NCBI RefSeq assembly: GCF_001612905.1 | Contig: NZ_BDBI01000028.1 | Location: 124,001-188,000 of the forward strand | Length of the DNA stretch: 64,000 nucleotides | Reading direction: 5' to 3' | Source: Nocardia ignorata NBRC 108230 | Lineage (GTDB): Bacteria > Actinomycetota > Actinomycetes > Mycobacteriales > Mycobacteriaceae | Part shown: positions 8,020 to 16,758 of the stretch, piece by piece | How positions within the stretch are numbered: position 1 is the first letter of the stretch | How the letters are laid out: each line of letters starts with the position of its first letter | Made by a program: the position numbers and the translations under genes | Notes under the pieces: model-generated | The model's input: the letters and a program-made list of their open reading frames with translations, nothing else | Database searches by the model: none | What the model was told of the DNA's origin: nothing

Positions 8020-9576
8020 TCAGAACAGCGACGGGATTCGGGCGTCGATGAGATGCGGGCCCGGCTCGGCGAGCGCGGCCCGGAACTGCTCGGCCAACTC
8101 CTCGCAGGTGGTGGCGACGGTCGCCGGGACGCCGAAACCGCGGGCGATCTCGGCGAAATCCATCTCCGGGCGCGACAGGTCGAGCAGGTCCGCTGCCTTC
8201 GGGCCGACTTCGGTCGCGCCGACCCGACCCAGCTCCATCCGCAGGATCGCGTAGGCGCGGTTGTTGATGAGCACCGTCGTGATGTTCAGGTTCTCGCGTG
8301 CCATCGTCCACAGTGCCGAGATCGTGTAGGCGGCGCTGCCGTCGCTCTGCAGGGCGATGACCGGCCGGTCGGGGGCCGCCACCGCAGCACCGACCGCGAC
8401 CGGCAGGCCCTGTCCGATGGCGCCGCCGGTGAGGGACAGGACATCGTGGCGGGGTGAACCGGCGGTGGCCGCGGCGAGGAAGACGCCGGAGGTGTTGGAC
8501 TCGTCGGAGATGATCGCGTTTTCCGGCAGCAGGGCACCGATCACCTGCACCCAGGTGCGCACATCCAAAGGGCCGGACGGCAATTCGGGCACCGAGGCGG
8601 CGACGAGGCGCGCGGCCGTGTCGGGCGCGACCTCGGCGGCGAGTGCCTCCAGGGCGGCGACGACATCGGCTTCGGGTTCGGCGAGCCGGTGCACCTGCGC
8701 GCCCACCGGCACCAGATCGCTCGGCTTGTCCGGGTAGGCGAAGAACGACACCGGCGAGCGGCTACCCGCCACGACGACATGCTCGGCGCCTGCGAGCTGA
8801 CCGGTGGCCTGTTCGGCCAGGTACCCCAGCCGATCGATCGCCGGTACCCCCGCGCCCCGGGTGAGTCGCGGGGGGTGGGTCTCCATCAGCAGGCGCGCGC
8901 CCGTCGCGGTGGCGATCCGGTCGGCGGCCACGAGACCGCGCTCGGTGCCCGCGGGTCCACCGAGCAGCAGCACCGCCTGTTCGCCGTTGCGCAGGATCTT
9001 CGCGATCTCGGCGACGGTCGCCGGGTCGGGTGCGGTCGCCGGGTCGGGTGTCACCGGGGTCGCGGCCACACCGCCCTCACCCCACGACACGTCGGCGGGC
9101 AGCACCAGGGTGGCGATGCGTGGCGGCGTCGAGCGCGCGGCAGCGACGGCATCGGCGGCGTCGCGCCCGATCCTGTCGGGGGAGCTGCCCCGGCGGGTCC
9201 AGCTGTGACTCCACCCCGTGAGCGCCTCGATGTCGGAATCCAGTGGCGCGTCGTACTGTTTGTGGTCCGCGGCGTGTTCGCCGACGACATTGACGATCGG
9301 CGACTGCGCCCGCCGGGCGTTGTGCAGGTTCGCCAGCCCGTTGGCCAGGCCGGGGCCCAGATGCAGCAGGGTGACCGCCGGTTTGCCCGCGATGCGGGCG
9401 TACCCGTCGGCCGCGCCGGTGACCACCCCCTCGAACAGGCACAGCACGCCACGCATCCGTGGTACCGAGTCCAGCGCGGCCACGAAATGCATCTCCGAGG
9501 TGCCCGGGTTGCCGAAGCACACCTCGACTCCCGCCTCGGCCAGTGTGGCGATCAGCGCTTGCGCACCGTTGGTCAT
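8020..9576 (-). CDS. Thiamine-diphosphate-dependent decarboxylase (benzoylformate decarboxylase/acetolactate synthase-like)
   Basis: 518-residue ThDP enzyme with the standard three domains: Pyr domain (catalytic Glu49 in CLFEGV), central domain (about 190-320) and PP domain. The ThDP-binding motif reads SDGSAAYTISALW with INN about 26 residues later (about 410-438); the first Gly of the usual GDG is Ser. SAAYTISALW resembles benzoylformate decarboxylase. Expected reaction: decarboxylation of a 2-oxo acid, or cleavage of a 2-hydroxyacyl-CoA, to an aldehyde. The ATG at 9576 overlaps the stop of the GlcD-type gene upstream, and with the acyl-CoA ligase they form one operon under regulon-1 copy 2. 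Confidence 0.82.
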   Translation of the reverse strand: MTNGAQALIATLAEAGVEVCFGNPGTSEMHFVAALDSVPRMRGVLCLFEGVVTGAADGYARIAGKPAVTLLHLGPGLANGLANLHNARRAQSPIVNVVGEHAADHKQYDAPLDSDIEALTGWSHSWTRRGSSPDRIGRDAADAVAAARSTPPRIATLVLPADVSWGEGGVAATPVTPDPATAPDPATVAEIAKILRNGEQAVLLLGGPAGTERGLVAADRIATATGARLLMETHPPRLTRGAGVPAIDRLGYLAEQATGQLAGAEHVVVAGSRSPVSFFAYPDKPSDLVPVGAQVHRLAEPEADVVAALEALAAEVAPDTAARLVAASVPELPSGPLDVRTWVQVIGALLPENAIISDESNTSGVFLAAATAGSPRHDVLSLTGGAIGQGLPVAVGAAVAAPDRPVIALQSDGSAAYTISALWTMARENLNITTVLINNRAYAILRMELGRVGATEVGPKAADLLDLSRPEMDFAEIARGFGVPATVATTCEELAEQFRAALAEPGPHLIDARIPSLF

Positions 9577-10994
9577 CCGAGCACCTTTCCATCGAGAACG
9601 ACGCCGGGATTGAGTATTCCGGCTGGATCGAAGGCCTGCTTGATCCCGTGCATCAGGGCGAGCGCGACCGGGTCGGCCAGCGCGGTGAAGTGGGCGGTCT
9701 TGATCCGTCCGAGGCCGTGCTCGCCGGAGATCGCGCCGCCCAGTTCGATCGCGAGGGCGAAGACGCGATGCAGCAGCGCCTCGCGGGTGTGGTCGTCGCG
9801 GCAGTACACGGCCATGTGCACATTGCCGTCGCCCGCGTGACCGCAACCGACCAGACGCGCGTCGACGGCGCGGGCCAGTGCGGTGGCACCGTCGAAGAAC
9901 TCGGGCATCGCGGCCCGCGGCACCACGACGTCGAGAATCTCGTCGGCACCCGAGGCCTTGGCCGACCAGAACGCCTTCTCCCTGGCCTCGATCAACAGTC
10001 GGGCCGAATTGCCCTCCAGCACATAGGTATCCAGCGCACCGAGCGTGTCGAGCAGCTCGCCGAGGAGTCCGATGCCGGTGTCGAGGGGCGCGCGTTCACG
10101 GTTGTCCAGCCCGATCACCAGGTACGCCTCGGCCGCCGCCCGGACCTCGGGGGCGATGCCGAGTTCGAGATCCTGGGCCCGGCTGATCGCTTCCATGGTT
10201 GTGGTGTCGAGGTATTCGAGGATGGTCGGGGCCACCCCGGTGCGCAGCACCTCGGGCACCGCCCGCATGACCGCGGGGAGATCGGTGAAAACGGCCATCA
10301 GCGTGGCGCTGTGCGCGGGCCGTGGGTAGAGGCGGACGGTGATCTCGGTGGCCAGGGCGAGCGTGCCCTCGGACCCGATGATCAGCTGGGTGAGGTCGTA
10401 GCCGGTGGACATCTTGGTGAGCTTGCCGCCGGTGCGCACGAGTTGCCCCGACGGCAGCGCGGCCTGCAGGCCGAGCACATTGTGGCGGGTGACGCCGTAG
10501 CGGACCGCCCGCATGCCGCCCGCGTTGGTCCCGACCGTGCCGCCGATGCTGGCCGACAGTTCGCCGGGGAACACGGTGTACATCAGGCCGTGCGGGCTGG
10601 TCGCCGCGTCGAGATCGGCGAGGGTGACACCCGGCTGCACGACCGCCACCTGGTTGGCGACGTCGATGTCGAGCACGGCCGCCATGCGTTCGAAGGAGAT
10701 GATCAGGCCGTCCTCGGCGGGACGGCAGGCGCCGGACAGCCCTGTGCCCGCGCCCCGCGCGGTCACCGGGACCTGGGCCGCCGCGGCCACGGCGAGGAGT
10801 TCGGCGGTCTCCTCGGCCGTGGCCGGACGGGCCAGATAGCGCGGCGCCACCGGGGTGCCGACGAGCGCTTCGTCATGGTGGTAGTCGGGGCCGATCCGGT
10901 CCCCGGTGACCACGTGTGCCGATCCGACGACGGCCGCGAACCGGTCGAGTACGCGTGGATCCGGCGCTGTGCCGGCGAGAGGAGCGGTACTCAA
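9573..10994 (-). CDS. FAD-linked 2-hydroxyacid dehydrogenase (GlcD/D-lactate dehydrogenase-like)
   Basis: 473-residue VAO-family flavoprotein: FAD_binding_4 domain (PVTARGAGTGLSGA about residues 75-88; GTVGTNAGGMRAVRYG about 151-166) and FAD-oxidase C domain with GCGHAGDGNVHM and SGEHGLGRIKT near the end. It oxidises 2-hydroxy acids to 2-oxo acids, passing electrons to a membrane acceptor or partner. The start is TTG at 10994, overlapping the stop of the acyl-CoA ligase gene (TTGA). Its product is the natural substrate class for the ThDP decarboxylase encoded next. Confidence 0.88.
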   Translation of the reverse strand: MSTAPLAGTAPDPRVLDRFAAVVGSAHVVTGDRIGPDYHHDEALVGTPVAPRYLARPATAEETAELLAVAAAAQVPVTARGAGTGLSGACRPAEDGLIISFERMAAVLDIDVANQVAVVQPGVTLADLDAATSPHGLMYTVFPGELSASIGGTVGTNAGGMRAVRYGVTRHNVLGLQAALPSGQLVRTGGKLTKMSTGYDLTQLIIGSEGTLALATEITVRLYPRPAHSATLMAVFTDLPAVMRAVPEVLRTGVAPTILEYLDTTTMEAISRAQDLELGIAPEVRAAAEAYLVIGLDNRERAPLDTGIGLLGELLDTLGALDTYVLEGNSARLLIEAREKAFWSAKASGADEILDVVVPRAAMPEFFDGATALARAVDARLVGCGHAGDGNVHMAVYCRDDHTREALLHRVFALAIELGGAISGEHGLGRIKTAHFTALADPVALALMHGIKQAFDPAGILNPGVVLDGKVLG

Positions 10995-12517
10995 GGGCGC
11001 GCCGCCTGGGTGTCACGTGACGACGCGGTGGCGCGGAGTGTGTCCCGGTCGATCTCGCGCTTGAGGATCTTGCCGGTCGTGCCTTTCGGCAGCTGGTCGA
11101 CGAACTGGATGATGCGCGGAATCTTGTACGCGGACAACCGTTCCCGCGTCCATGTGTCGATATCGGCAGTGGTGAGTGCTGCCCCGGCGCGCGGAGTGAT
11201 CACTGCCGCGACCTCTTCGCCGTAGTACTCGTCGGGCACCCCGACCACCGCGGCCTCGACCACGTCCGGGTGCTCGTAGAGCACTTCTTCGACCTCGCTC
11301 GGGTAGACGTTGTAGCCGCCGCGGATGATCATGTCCTTGAGTCGGTCGACGATCCGCAGGTCGTGCTCGGCGTCGAACCGGCCGAGGTCGCCGGTGCGGA
11401 ACCAGCCGTCGGCGGTGAGGGAATCGGCTGTCGCGTCCGGGCGGTTGCGGTAGCCCTTGAAGACTGTGTCGCCGCGGACGAAGATCTCACCGACCTCACC
11501 CGGCCCGCACACCTCGCCGTCGTGTGTGCGGATCTGCATCTCGAGCCGGGGCACCACGCGACCGACCGACCCGATTTTGCCGCCGCGTTCGATGTCGTTG
11601 AAGGCGCCGAGAGAGGTGGTCTCGGTGAGCCCGTAGCCCTCGAGAATCGTGCAGCCGAATTTCTCCTCGAAGGCACGCGCCACCTCGCCGGGCAGCGTGG
11701 CGCCACCGGAGACGGCGACGCGCAGGGTCGCGAAATCGGTGCTGTCGGCAGCATCCGCGGCGTGCAGCATGGCGTTCCACATCGTCGGGACGCCGCACAT
11801 CACCGTCAGCTCGTCACGGCGCAGCAGATCGATCAGCCCCTGTGGGGTGAATTTCGGGAGCAGCGACAGCGAGCCGCCCCCGGTGAAGGACGCCATCATC
11901 ACCGCGGCCTGCCCGAAGACATGGAACAGCGGCAGGGCGGTTCCGGTGCGGTCCTCGCTCGATGTACCCGCCACGATGCAGCTGATCTCGCCCGCCGCGA
12001 GCAGGTTGGCGACGCTGAGTTCGGCGCCCTTGGGCCGTCCGGTGGTGCCGGAGGTGTAGAGGATCGCGGCGGTTTCGCTCGGCACTCGGTCGAGCGCGCG
12101 AGCCAGGGGAGTGCTGTCGGTCTCCGCGCCGGTGGTCAGCGTCAGGTGGGTGATGCCCGCCTTCTCGGCGGCGCGCGACACCGCGGGCCCGACCTCCTGC
12201 CAGCTGATCGCGAGCGACGCTCCCGCATCGGCCAGGAAGTAGGCGGCTTCGGGCTCGGTGGACATGGTGTTGGTGGGCACCACGGTCGCGCCGACGGCCT
12301 GAATTCCCATGTAGGCCACCACGAATTCGGGACAGGACGGCGCGGCGAGCAACACGCGATGGCCCGCGCCGACGCCGTGTGAGGTGAGCAGGCCCGCGTA
12401 GCGCAGGCTGCGCGTGCGCAGTTCGGCGTAGGACCAAGGGCCGGCCGAGGTATGGATCGCTACACGCTCGGGATGCGTTCGGGCGTGCAGGACGATCGGG
12501 TCGATCACATTGGACAT
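10991..12517 (-). CDS. Acyl-CoA ligase (AMP-dependent synthetase)
   Basis: 508-residue ANL-superfamily ligase that activates a carboxylic acid via an acyl-adenylate. Motifs: P-loop YTSGTTGRPKG (about 153-163), GYGLTETT, TGDLGRF, GGYNVYPSEVEEVL and the C-terminal catalytic Lys in PKGTTGKILK. At about 510 residues it is of the short/medium-chain or malonyl-CoA-synthetase-like size class. ATG 12517 is preceded by GAAAGG at 10-base spacing. It is first in the operon with GlcD and the ThDP enzyme. The chain length is not readable from the sequence. Confidence 0.88.
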   Translation of the reverse strand: MSNVIDPIVLHARTHPERVAIHTSAGPWSYAELRTRSLRYAGLLTSHGVGAGHRVLLAAPSCPEFVVAYMGIQAVGATVVPTNTMSTEPEAAYFLADAGASLAISWQEVGPAVSRAAEKAGITHLTLTTGAETDSTPLARALDRVPSETAAILYTSGTTGRPKGAELSVANLLAAGEISCIVAGTSSEDRTGTALPLFHVFGQAAVMMASFTGGGSLSLLPKFTPQGLIDLLRRDELTVMCGVPTMWNAMLHAADAADSTDFATLRVAVSGGATLPGEVARAFEEKFGCTILEGYGLTETTSLGAFNDIERGGKIGSVGRVVPRLEMQIRTHDGEVCGPGEVGEIFVRGDTVFKGYRNRPDATADSLTADGWFRTGDLGRFDAEHDLRIVDRLKDMIIRGGYNVYPSEVEEVLYEHPDVVEAAVVGVPDEYYGEEVAAVITPRAGAALTTADIDTWTRERLSAYKIPRIIQFVDQLPKGTTGKILKREIDRDTLRATASSRDTQAARP

Positions 12518-12559
12518 GGGGTGGCTGCCTTTCGGAACAGGCGATGGGGCGCAGCTGAT

Positions 12560-12616
12560 GTGCCGGGGGTCACTGTAACCAGCGGGAAGTAATTTACACA
12601 ACAGCTGTGATGTAAA
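12560..12616 (-). promoter_or_regulatory. Regulon-1 promoter and operators, copy 2 (acyl-CoA ligase operon)
   Basis: 24-bp palindrome at 12593-12616 (halves TTTACACAACAG and CTGTGATGTAAA). Read on the minus strand: -35 TTGTGT (12601-12596), 18-base spacer, -10 TACAGT (12577-12572), then the dyad GTGAC-CCCC-GGCAC (12573-12560; one mismatch). Same geometry as copies 1 and 3. Confidence 0.75.
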
Positions 12617-12629
12617 TCGGAGTCCGCTC

Positions 12630-14027
12630 TCACGCGGCTTTCAGCTCCTCGGCGGTGACACCTTCGAGCGAGCGATTGGTCGTGCGCGGACCGAAGAAGA
12701 GAATGACGATCGAGAACGCGACGAAGGCCACCGCCGCGGAAATCATCACGCCCGCACCGCCCCACGCGCCGTACAGTGACGCACCGAGCACGCCCGACAG
12801 CGCGCCGCCGATATTGCCGACGCTGATGATGATCCCGCTGCCGAGCCCGCGGGCCTCGGTGGGAATGGTCTCCGGGATGTAGGCGAAGTACGCGGTGATC
12901 ACGAGTCCGGTGACGACGGCGGCGGCTCCGCCCGCGGTGGTGACCAGCCAGTCTGCGCTCGCCACGCCGAGACCCACCAGCGGCACGGCCGACAGGAGCG
13001 ACGACACCAGGATGAAGGTCTTGCGTTCGATCCGGTCGATCATCAGCATCGCCAGCAGGGGAGTGGCGAAGTAGACGACGTTCCAGATGAGCTGGATGCG
13101 GTAGGCGTCGCCTTCGGTGTAGGCCAAACCGTCGACGAGCACGTACATCGCCCAGTTCTGGTACAGGTACAGCCCGAAGGTGGCGCCGAAATAGCCGATC
13201 GAGAGGGCGACGAGTGTGCCGATGATGCGCCTGCTGCCCAGCGCCTTGCGCAGCGACACGTGCTGCGCCCCCGCGGCGACGGGTTCGGGCTCGGCGAGCG
13301 GGCCGCGCCGCAGTGCGCGGGTCTCGAGGTTCGCGACGATCCGCTCGGCCTTGCCGACCTGGTTCCGCGAGATATGCCAGCGCACGGATTCCGGCATGAC
13401 GAAGTAGGCGATCGGTGCGATCAGCAGGCCCACGCCGCCGAGGAGGAACAGGTGCCGCCAGGTATCGGGCCCGCCCGCGGGAACCGTGACCAGGGCGAGC
13501 AGCGCGACGATCGGCGCGACGACAACGAACGCCGAGGTCACGACGGAGACGAATCGGCCGCGAGTGGCCGCGGGGAACATCTCGACGATGTAGACCAGTA
13601 GCGCCGACATCGACGCTTGCACGCCGATACCGGTAATCGTGCGCGAGATGAGAATGGTCTCGAAGTTCGGTGCGAGGCCGGTGGCGATCACGCCGAGTGA
13701 GCAGATCGCGGTGCCCCGCACCATGACCGCGCGCCGGCCGAACCGGTCGGCCAGGCGTCCGCCGAGCAGGCCGCCGACCACCATGCCCGCGAAGAAGGCG
13801 GTGCTCGCCAGGCCGACCTGTCCGACGGTCAGTCCCGCGTGCTCGACGATGGCCGGTGTGACGTAGGCGAACAGGGCGTTGTCGTAGAACCCGAGCCCTA
13901 GGTTCACGGTGAGCAGGGTGATCCACACGATGTGCGGCGCCATCACCGGCAACCGATCGAGGCGAGCGGGGATCTCCGCCGGGTTCATTTCGGAGGCGGG
14001 GCCGGCCTCGGTATCGAGCAGGGTCAT
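12630..14027 (-). CDS. MFS transporter (12 TM), paralogue of the 5266 gene
   Basis: 465-residue major facilitator with motif A GGRLADRFGRR and about 12 TM helices. It aligns end to end with the carrier at 5266-6660 (YYDNALFAYV against FYDNALFAYV; PESVRWQISR against PESVRWHISR; GPRTTQRSLEGV against GPRTTNRSLEGV). Two such paralogues in one regulon suggest two related substrates or separate uptake and export. It has its own regulon-1 promoter (copy 3); its stop is just 14 bases from the copy-2 operator. RBS AAGGCACCCTC precedes ATG 14027. Confidence 0.88.
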   Translation of the reverse strand: MTLLDTEAGPASEMNPAEIPARLDRLPVMAPHIVWITLLTVNLGLGFYDNALFAYVTPAIVEHAGLTVGQVGLASTAFFAGMVVGGLLGGRLADRFGRRAVMVRGTAICSLGVIATGLAPNFETILISRTITGIGVQASMSALLVYIVEMFPAATRGRFVSVVTSAFVVVAPIVALLALVTVPAGGPDTWRHLFLLGGVGLLIAPIAYFVMPESVRWHISRNQVGKAERIVANLETRALRRGPLAEPEPVAAGAQHVSLRKALGSRRIIGTLVALSIGYFGATFGLYLYQNWAMYVLVDGLAYTEGDAYRIQLIWNVVYFATPLLAMLMIDRIERKTFILVSSLLSAVPLVGLGVASADWLVTTAGGAAAVVTGLVITAYFAYIPETIPTEARGLGSGIIISVGNIGGALSGVLGASLYGAWGGAGVMISAAVAFVAFSIVILFFGPRTTNRSLEGVTAEELKAA

Positions 14028-14057
14028 GAGGGTGCCTTATCGACGAAGCGTATTTAC

Positions 14058-14114
14058 GTGACGGAAGTCACTGTAGGAGCTACGCTGTGTTTTGCACAAC
14101 AGTTGTGATGTAAA
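14058..14114 (-). promoter_or_regulatory. Regulon-1 promoter and operators, copy 3 (MFS gene; possibly shared with alcohol dehydrogenase)
   Basis: Palindrome 14091-14114 (halves TTTGCACAACAG and TTGTGATGTAAA). Minus strand: -35 TTGTGC (14099-14094), 18-base spacer, -10 TACAGT (14075-14070), dyad GTGAC-TTCC-GTCAC (14071-14058). The alcohol dehydrogenase gene starts 73 bases away on the other side without a clear own -10, so the same operator may act in both directions. Confidence 0.75.
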
Positions 14115-14186
14115 TTCTGGCACGGCAACCGACGGGACCGATCGGGCGATAAGCCCTGCTCCCGGCGTCGACGGAAGGCAAGCGAC

Positions 14187-15314
14187 ATGAAAACCAAGGG
14201 CGCGATTCTCTGGAACGTGAACGAGCCGTGGTCGGTGGAGGAGATCGAGATAGACGACCCTCGGGAGGGGGAGGTCCAGGTGCAGCTCGCTGCCTCCGGG
14301 CTCTGTCACTCCGACCATCACCTGTTCACCGGTGACAGCCCGCTCGAGTCGTATCCGGCGATCGGTGGTCACGAGGGCGCGGGCGTGATCACCAAGATCG
14401 GGCCGGGGGTCAAAGGTCTACAGGAAGGCGACCATGTGGTCCTCTCGTTCATCCCCGCCTGTGGTCAGTGTGTGCCGTGCTCGACCGGTCACCAGAACCT
14501 GTGCGATCTCGGTGCCGACCTGCTCACCGGCAAGTCGATCAGCGACGGCACCTCCCGGATCCGGGCGCGTGGCAAGGACGTGATCCCGATGTGCCTGCTC
14601 GGCACCTTTGCGCCCTACGTCACCGTGCACCAGTACTCGGTGGTCAAGATCGAAGACCACATCCCGCTCGAGGTGGCCGCCCTGGTCGGCTGTGGGGTGA
14701 CCACCGGGTGGGGTTCGGTCACCAACGTCGCCCAGGTGCGCCCCGGGGAGAACGTGGTGGTAGTCGGCATCGGTGGGGTCGGGATCAATTCCGTGCAGGC
14801 CGCGGTCGCCGCGGGCGCGAACAACATCATCGCGATCGACCCGGTGGCCTACAAGCGCGAACAAGCCAAGCGGTTCGGGGCGACACACACCTTCGCGTCG
14901 ATGGAGGAAGCGCTCGAGCCGGTTACAGAGCTGACCTGGGGACGGTTGGCCGACGTGGTCGTCCTCACCATCGGGCGCATCCAGGGCGAACACATCGAAC
15001 CCGCGATGTGGCTCACCGGGAAGACGGGCCGTTGCGTGGTGGTCGGTATGGGCCACGTCGACGACATGGACGTCAAGCTCAGCCTGGCGTTGCTCGCGGT
15101 CATGCAGCACACGCTGCACGGCGCTCTCTTCGGTGGCGCCAACCCACGCAAGGAGATTCCGTCGCTGCTGTCGATGTATCAGGCGGGCAAGCTCGAGCTG
15201 GACGCCCTGATCACCAACACCTACCGGCTCGAGGACATCAATCAGGGCTACCAGGACATGCTCGACGGCAAGAACCTGCGTGGCGTCATCAAGTACACGG
15301 AGGCCGACCGATGA
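14187..15314 (+). CDS. NDMA-dependent-type Zn alcohol dehydrogenase
   Basis: 375-residue medium-chain dehydrogenase. Catalytic Zn site: GLCHSDHH and GGHEGAG near residues 38-60; structural Zn site: CGQCVPCSTGHQNLC (C-x2-C-x2-C-x7-C). The cofactor fold shows VVGIGGVGINS. Length, the GADLLTGKSISDGTSR insert and FGGANPRKEIPSLL resemble the actinobacterial NDMA-dependent alcohol dehydrogenases, known for tightly bound nicotinamide and, in many members, mycofactocin as electron carrier; this use is inferred. GGAAGG precedes ATG 14187. It overlaps the aldehyde dehydrogenase gene (ATGA), so alcohol to aldehyde to acid is coupled. Confidence 0.85.
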   Translation: MKTKGAILWNVNEPWSVEEIEIDDPREGEVQVQLAASGLCHSDHHLFTGDSPLESYPAIGGHEGAGVITKIGPGVKGLQEGDHVVLSFIPACGQCVPCSTGHQNLCDLGADLLTGKSISDGTSRIRARGKDVIPMCLLGTFAPYVTVHQYSVVKIEDHIPLEVAALVGCGVTTGWGSVTNVAQVRPGENVVVVGIGGVGINSVQAAVAAGANNIIAIDPVAYKREQAKRFGATHTFASMEEALEPVTELTWGRLADVVVLTIGRIQGEHIEPAMWLTGKTGRCVVVGMGHVDDMDVKLSLALLAVMQHTLHGALFGGANPRKEIPSLLSMYQAGKLELDALITNTYRLEDINQGYQDMLDGKNLRGVIKYTEADR

Positions 15315-16732
15315 CCGACATCGACTACACCAAGATCTACCTCGACGGCGCCTGGGTCGATTCGGCGAGCACCGGCCGCATCGAGGTGGTCGACCCGACT
15401 ACCGAGAAGCCCATCGCGGCGGTCGCCGAGGGCACCGCCGAGGATGTGGACCGTGCGGTGCGCGCCGCCCGCGCGGCCTTCCCCGCGTGGTCCGCGCTCA
15501 GCGGTGGCGAGCGTGCCGAATACCTGCAGCGGGCCCACGAGGCCGTGCTGGCGCGTTCGGCCGAACTCACCGCGCTCGTCACCAGGGACATGGGTATGCC
15601 GGTGGCCTTCGCCGGTCCGGTGCAGATCGAGATGCCCGCGGCCAACCTCGCCGTCTTCGCCGAACTGGCGCGAACGTCCAGCTTCGATGCGCACGAGGAC
15701 GGCAACACCCTGATCGTGCGCGAGCCGATCGGGGTGGTCGGCGCGATCACGCCGTGGAACTATCCGCTGCACCAAGTGGTGCTCAAGATCGGCGCCGCGC
15801 TCGCCGCGGGTTGCACCGTGGTCCTCAAGCCGACCGAGGTCGCGCCGCTGATCACCTACGAGCTGGTCGGCGTCTTCGACGCGATCGGTCTGCCCGCGGG
15901 CGTGCTCAATCTCGTCAGTGGATACGGGCCCGTTGTCGGCGAGGCGATCGCCGCGCACCCCGATATCGACATGGTGACCTTCACCGGCTCGACCGCGGCG
16001 GGCAAGCGGGTGGCGAAGGTCGCCGCGGAGACCGTGAAGAAGGTGGCGCTCGAATTGGGCGGCAAATCCGCCAACGTCATCCTCGATGACGCCGACCTGG
16101 AGCAGGCTGTCACCGACGGCGTCGGCAAGTGCTTCCTGAACTCGGGTCAGACCTGCTCGGCGCTGACCAGGATGCTGGTTCCGCAGGACTGGATGGCCGA
16201 CGCCGCCCAGATCGCGGCGAAGGTGGCCGGCGAGTACCAGGTCGGTGACCCGGCGGCGGAGACCACTCTGCTCGGTCCACTGGTGAACGCCGACCAGCTC
16301 GCTCGCGTGCGCGCCTACATCGACGGCGGTGTCGCCGAAGGGGCGTCACTGGTGCTCGACGGGCGCGACACCGGCGAAGCGACAGGCTATTTCGTCGGTG
16401 CGACCGTGTTCGCCGATGTCACCGAGGACATGACCATCGCGCGTGAGGAGATCTTCGGACCCGTTCTGTCGATCATGGGCTACCGCGACGAGGAGGACGC
16501 GGTGCGGATCGCGAACGACTCCGACTACGGCCTGGCGGGCGGCGTGTGGTCCGGCGACGCCGAGCGGGCGATGCGCGTCGCGCGGCGGATCCGGGCCGGC
16601 CAGGTCGAAGTCAACGGCGGCGAATTCGACATCAGCGCACCGTTCGGCGGATACAAGCAGTCCGGTGTCGGCCGGGAGGCCGGCGTCTTCGGTTTCGAGG
16701 AATTCCTCGAGATCAAGGCGATCTTCCGGTAG
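15311..16732 (+). CDS. NAD(P)-dependent aldehyde dehydrogenase
   Basis: 473-residue ALDH. Visible are the PWNYPLHQ cofactor loop, FTGSTAAGKRV, the catalytic Glu in LELGGKSAN (about 251-259) and the nucleophile Cys in NSGQTCSA (about 279-286), plus EEIFGPVLS. It oxidises the aldehyde formed by the alcohol dehydrogenase or by the ThDP decarboxylase to the acid. It is the second gene of a two-gene unit; no clear terminator follows before the convergent TetR gene. Confidence 0.9.
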   Translation: MTDIDYTKIYLDGAWVDSASTGRIEVVDPTTEKPIAAVAEGTAEDVDRAVRAARAAFPAWSALSGGERAEYLQRAHEAVLARSAELTALVTRDMGMPVAFAGPVQIEMPAANLAVFAELARTSSFDAHEDGNTLIVREPIGVVGAITPWNYPLHQVVLKIGAALAAGCTVVLKPTEVAPLITYELVGVFDAIGLPAGVLNLVSGYGPVVGEAIAAHPDIDMVTFTGSTAAGKRVAKVAAETVKKVALELGGKSANVILDDADLEQAVTDGVGKCFLNSGQTCSALTRMLVPQDWMADAAQIAAKVAGEYQVGDPAAETTLLGPLVNADQLARVRAYIDGGVAEGASLVLDGRDTGEATGYFVGATVFADVTEDMTIAREEIFGPVLSIMGYRDEEDAVRIANDSDYGLAGGVWSGDAERAMRVARRIRAGQVEVNGGEFDISAPFGGYKQSGVGREAGVFGFEEFLEIKAIFR

Positions 16733-16758
16733 AGGCGGGTGGCGGGGGATTCCCCTCG

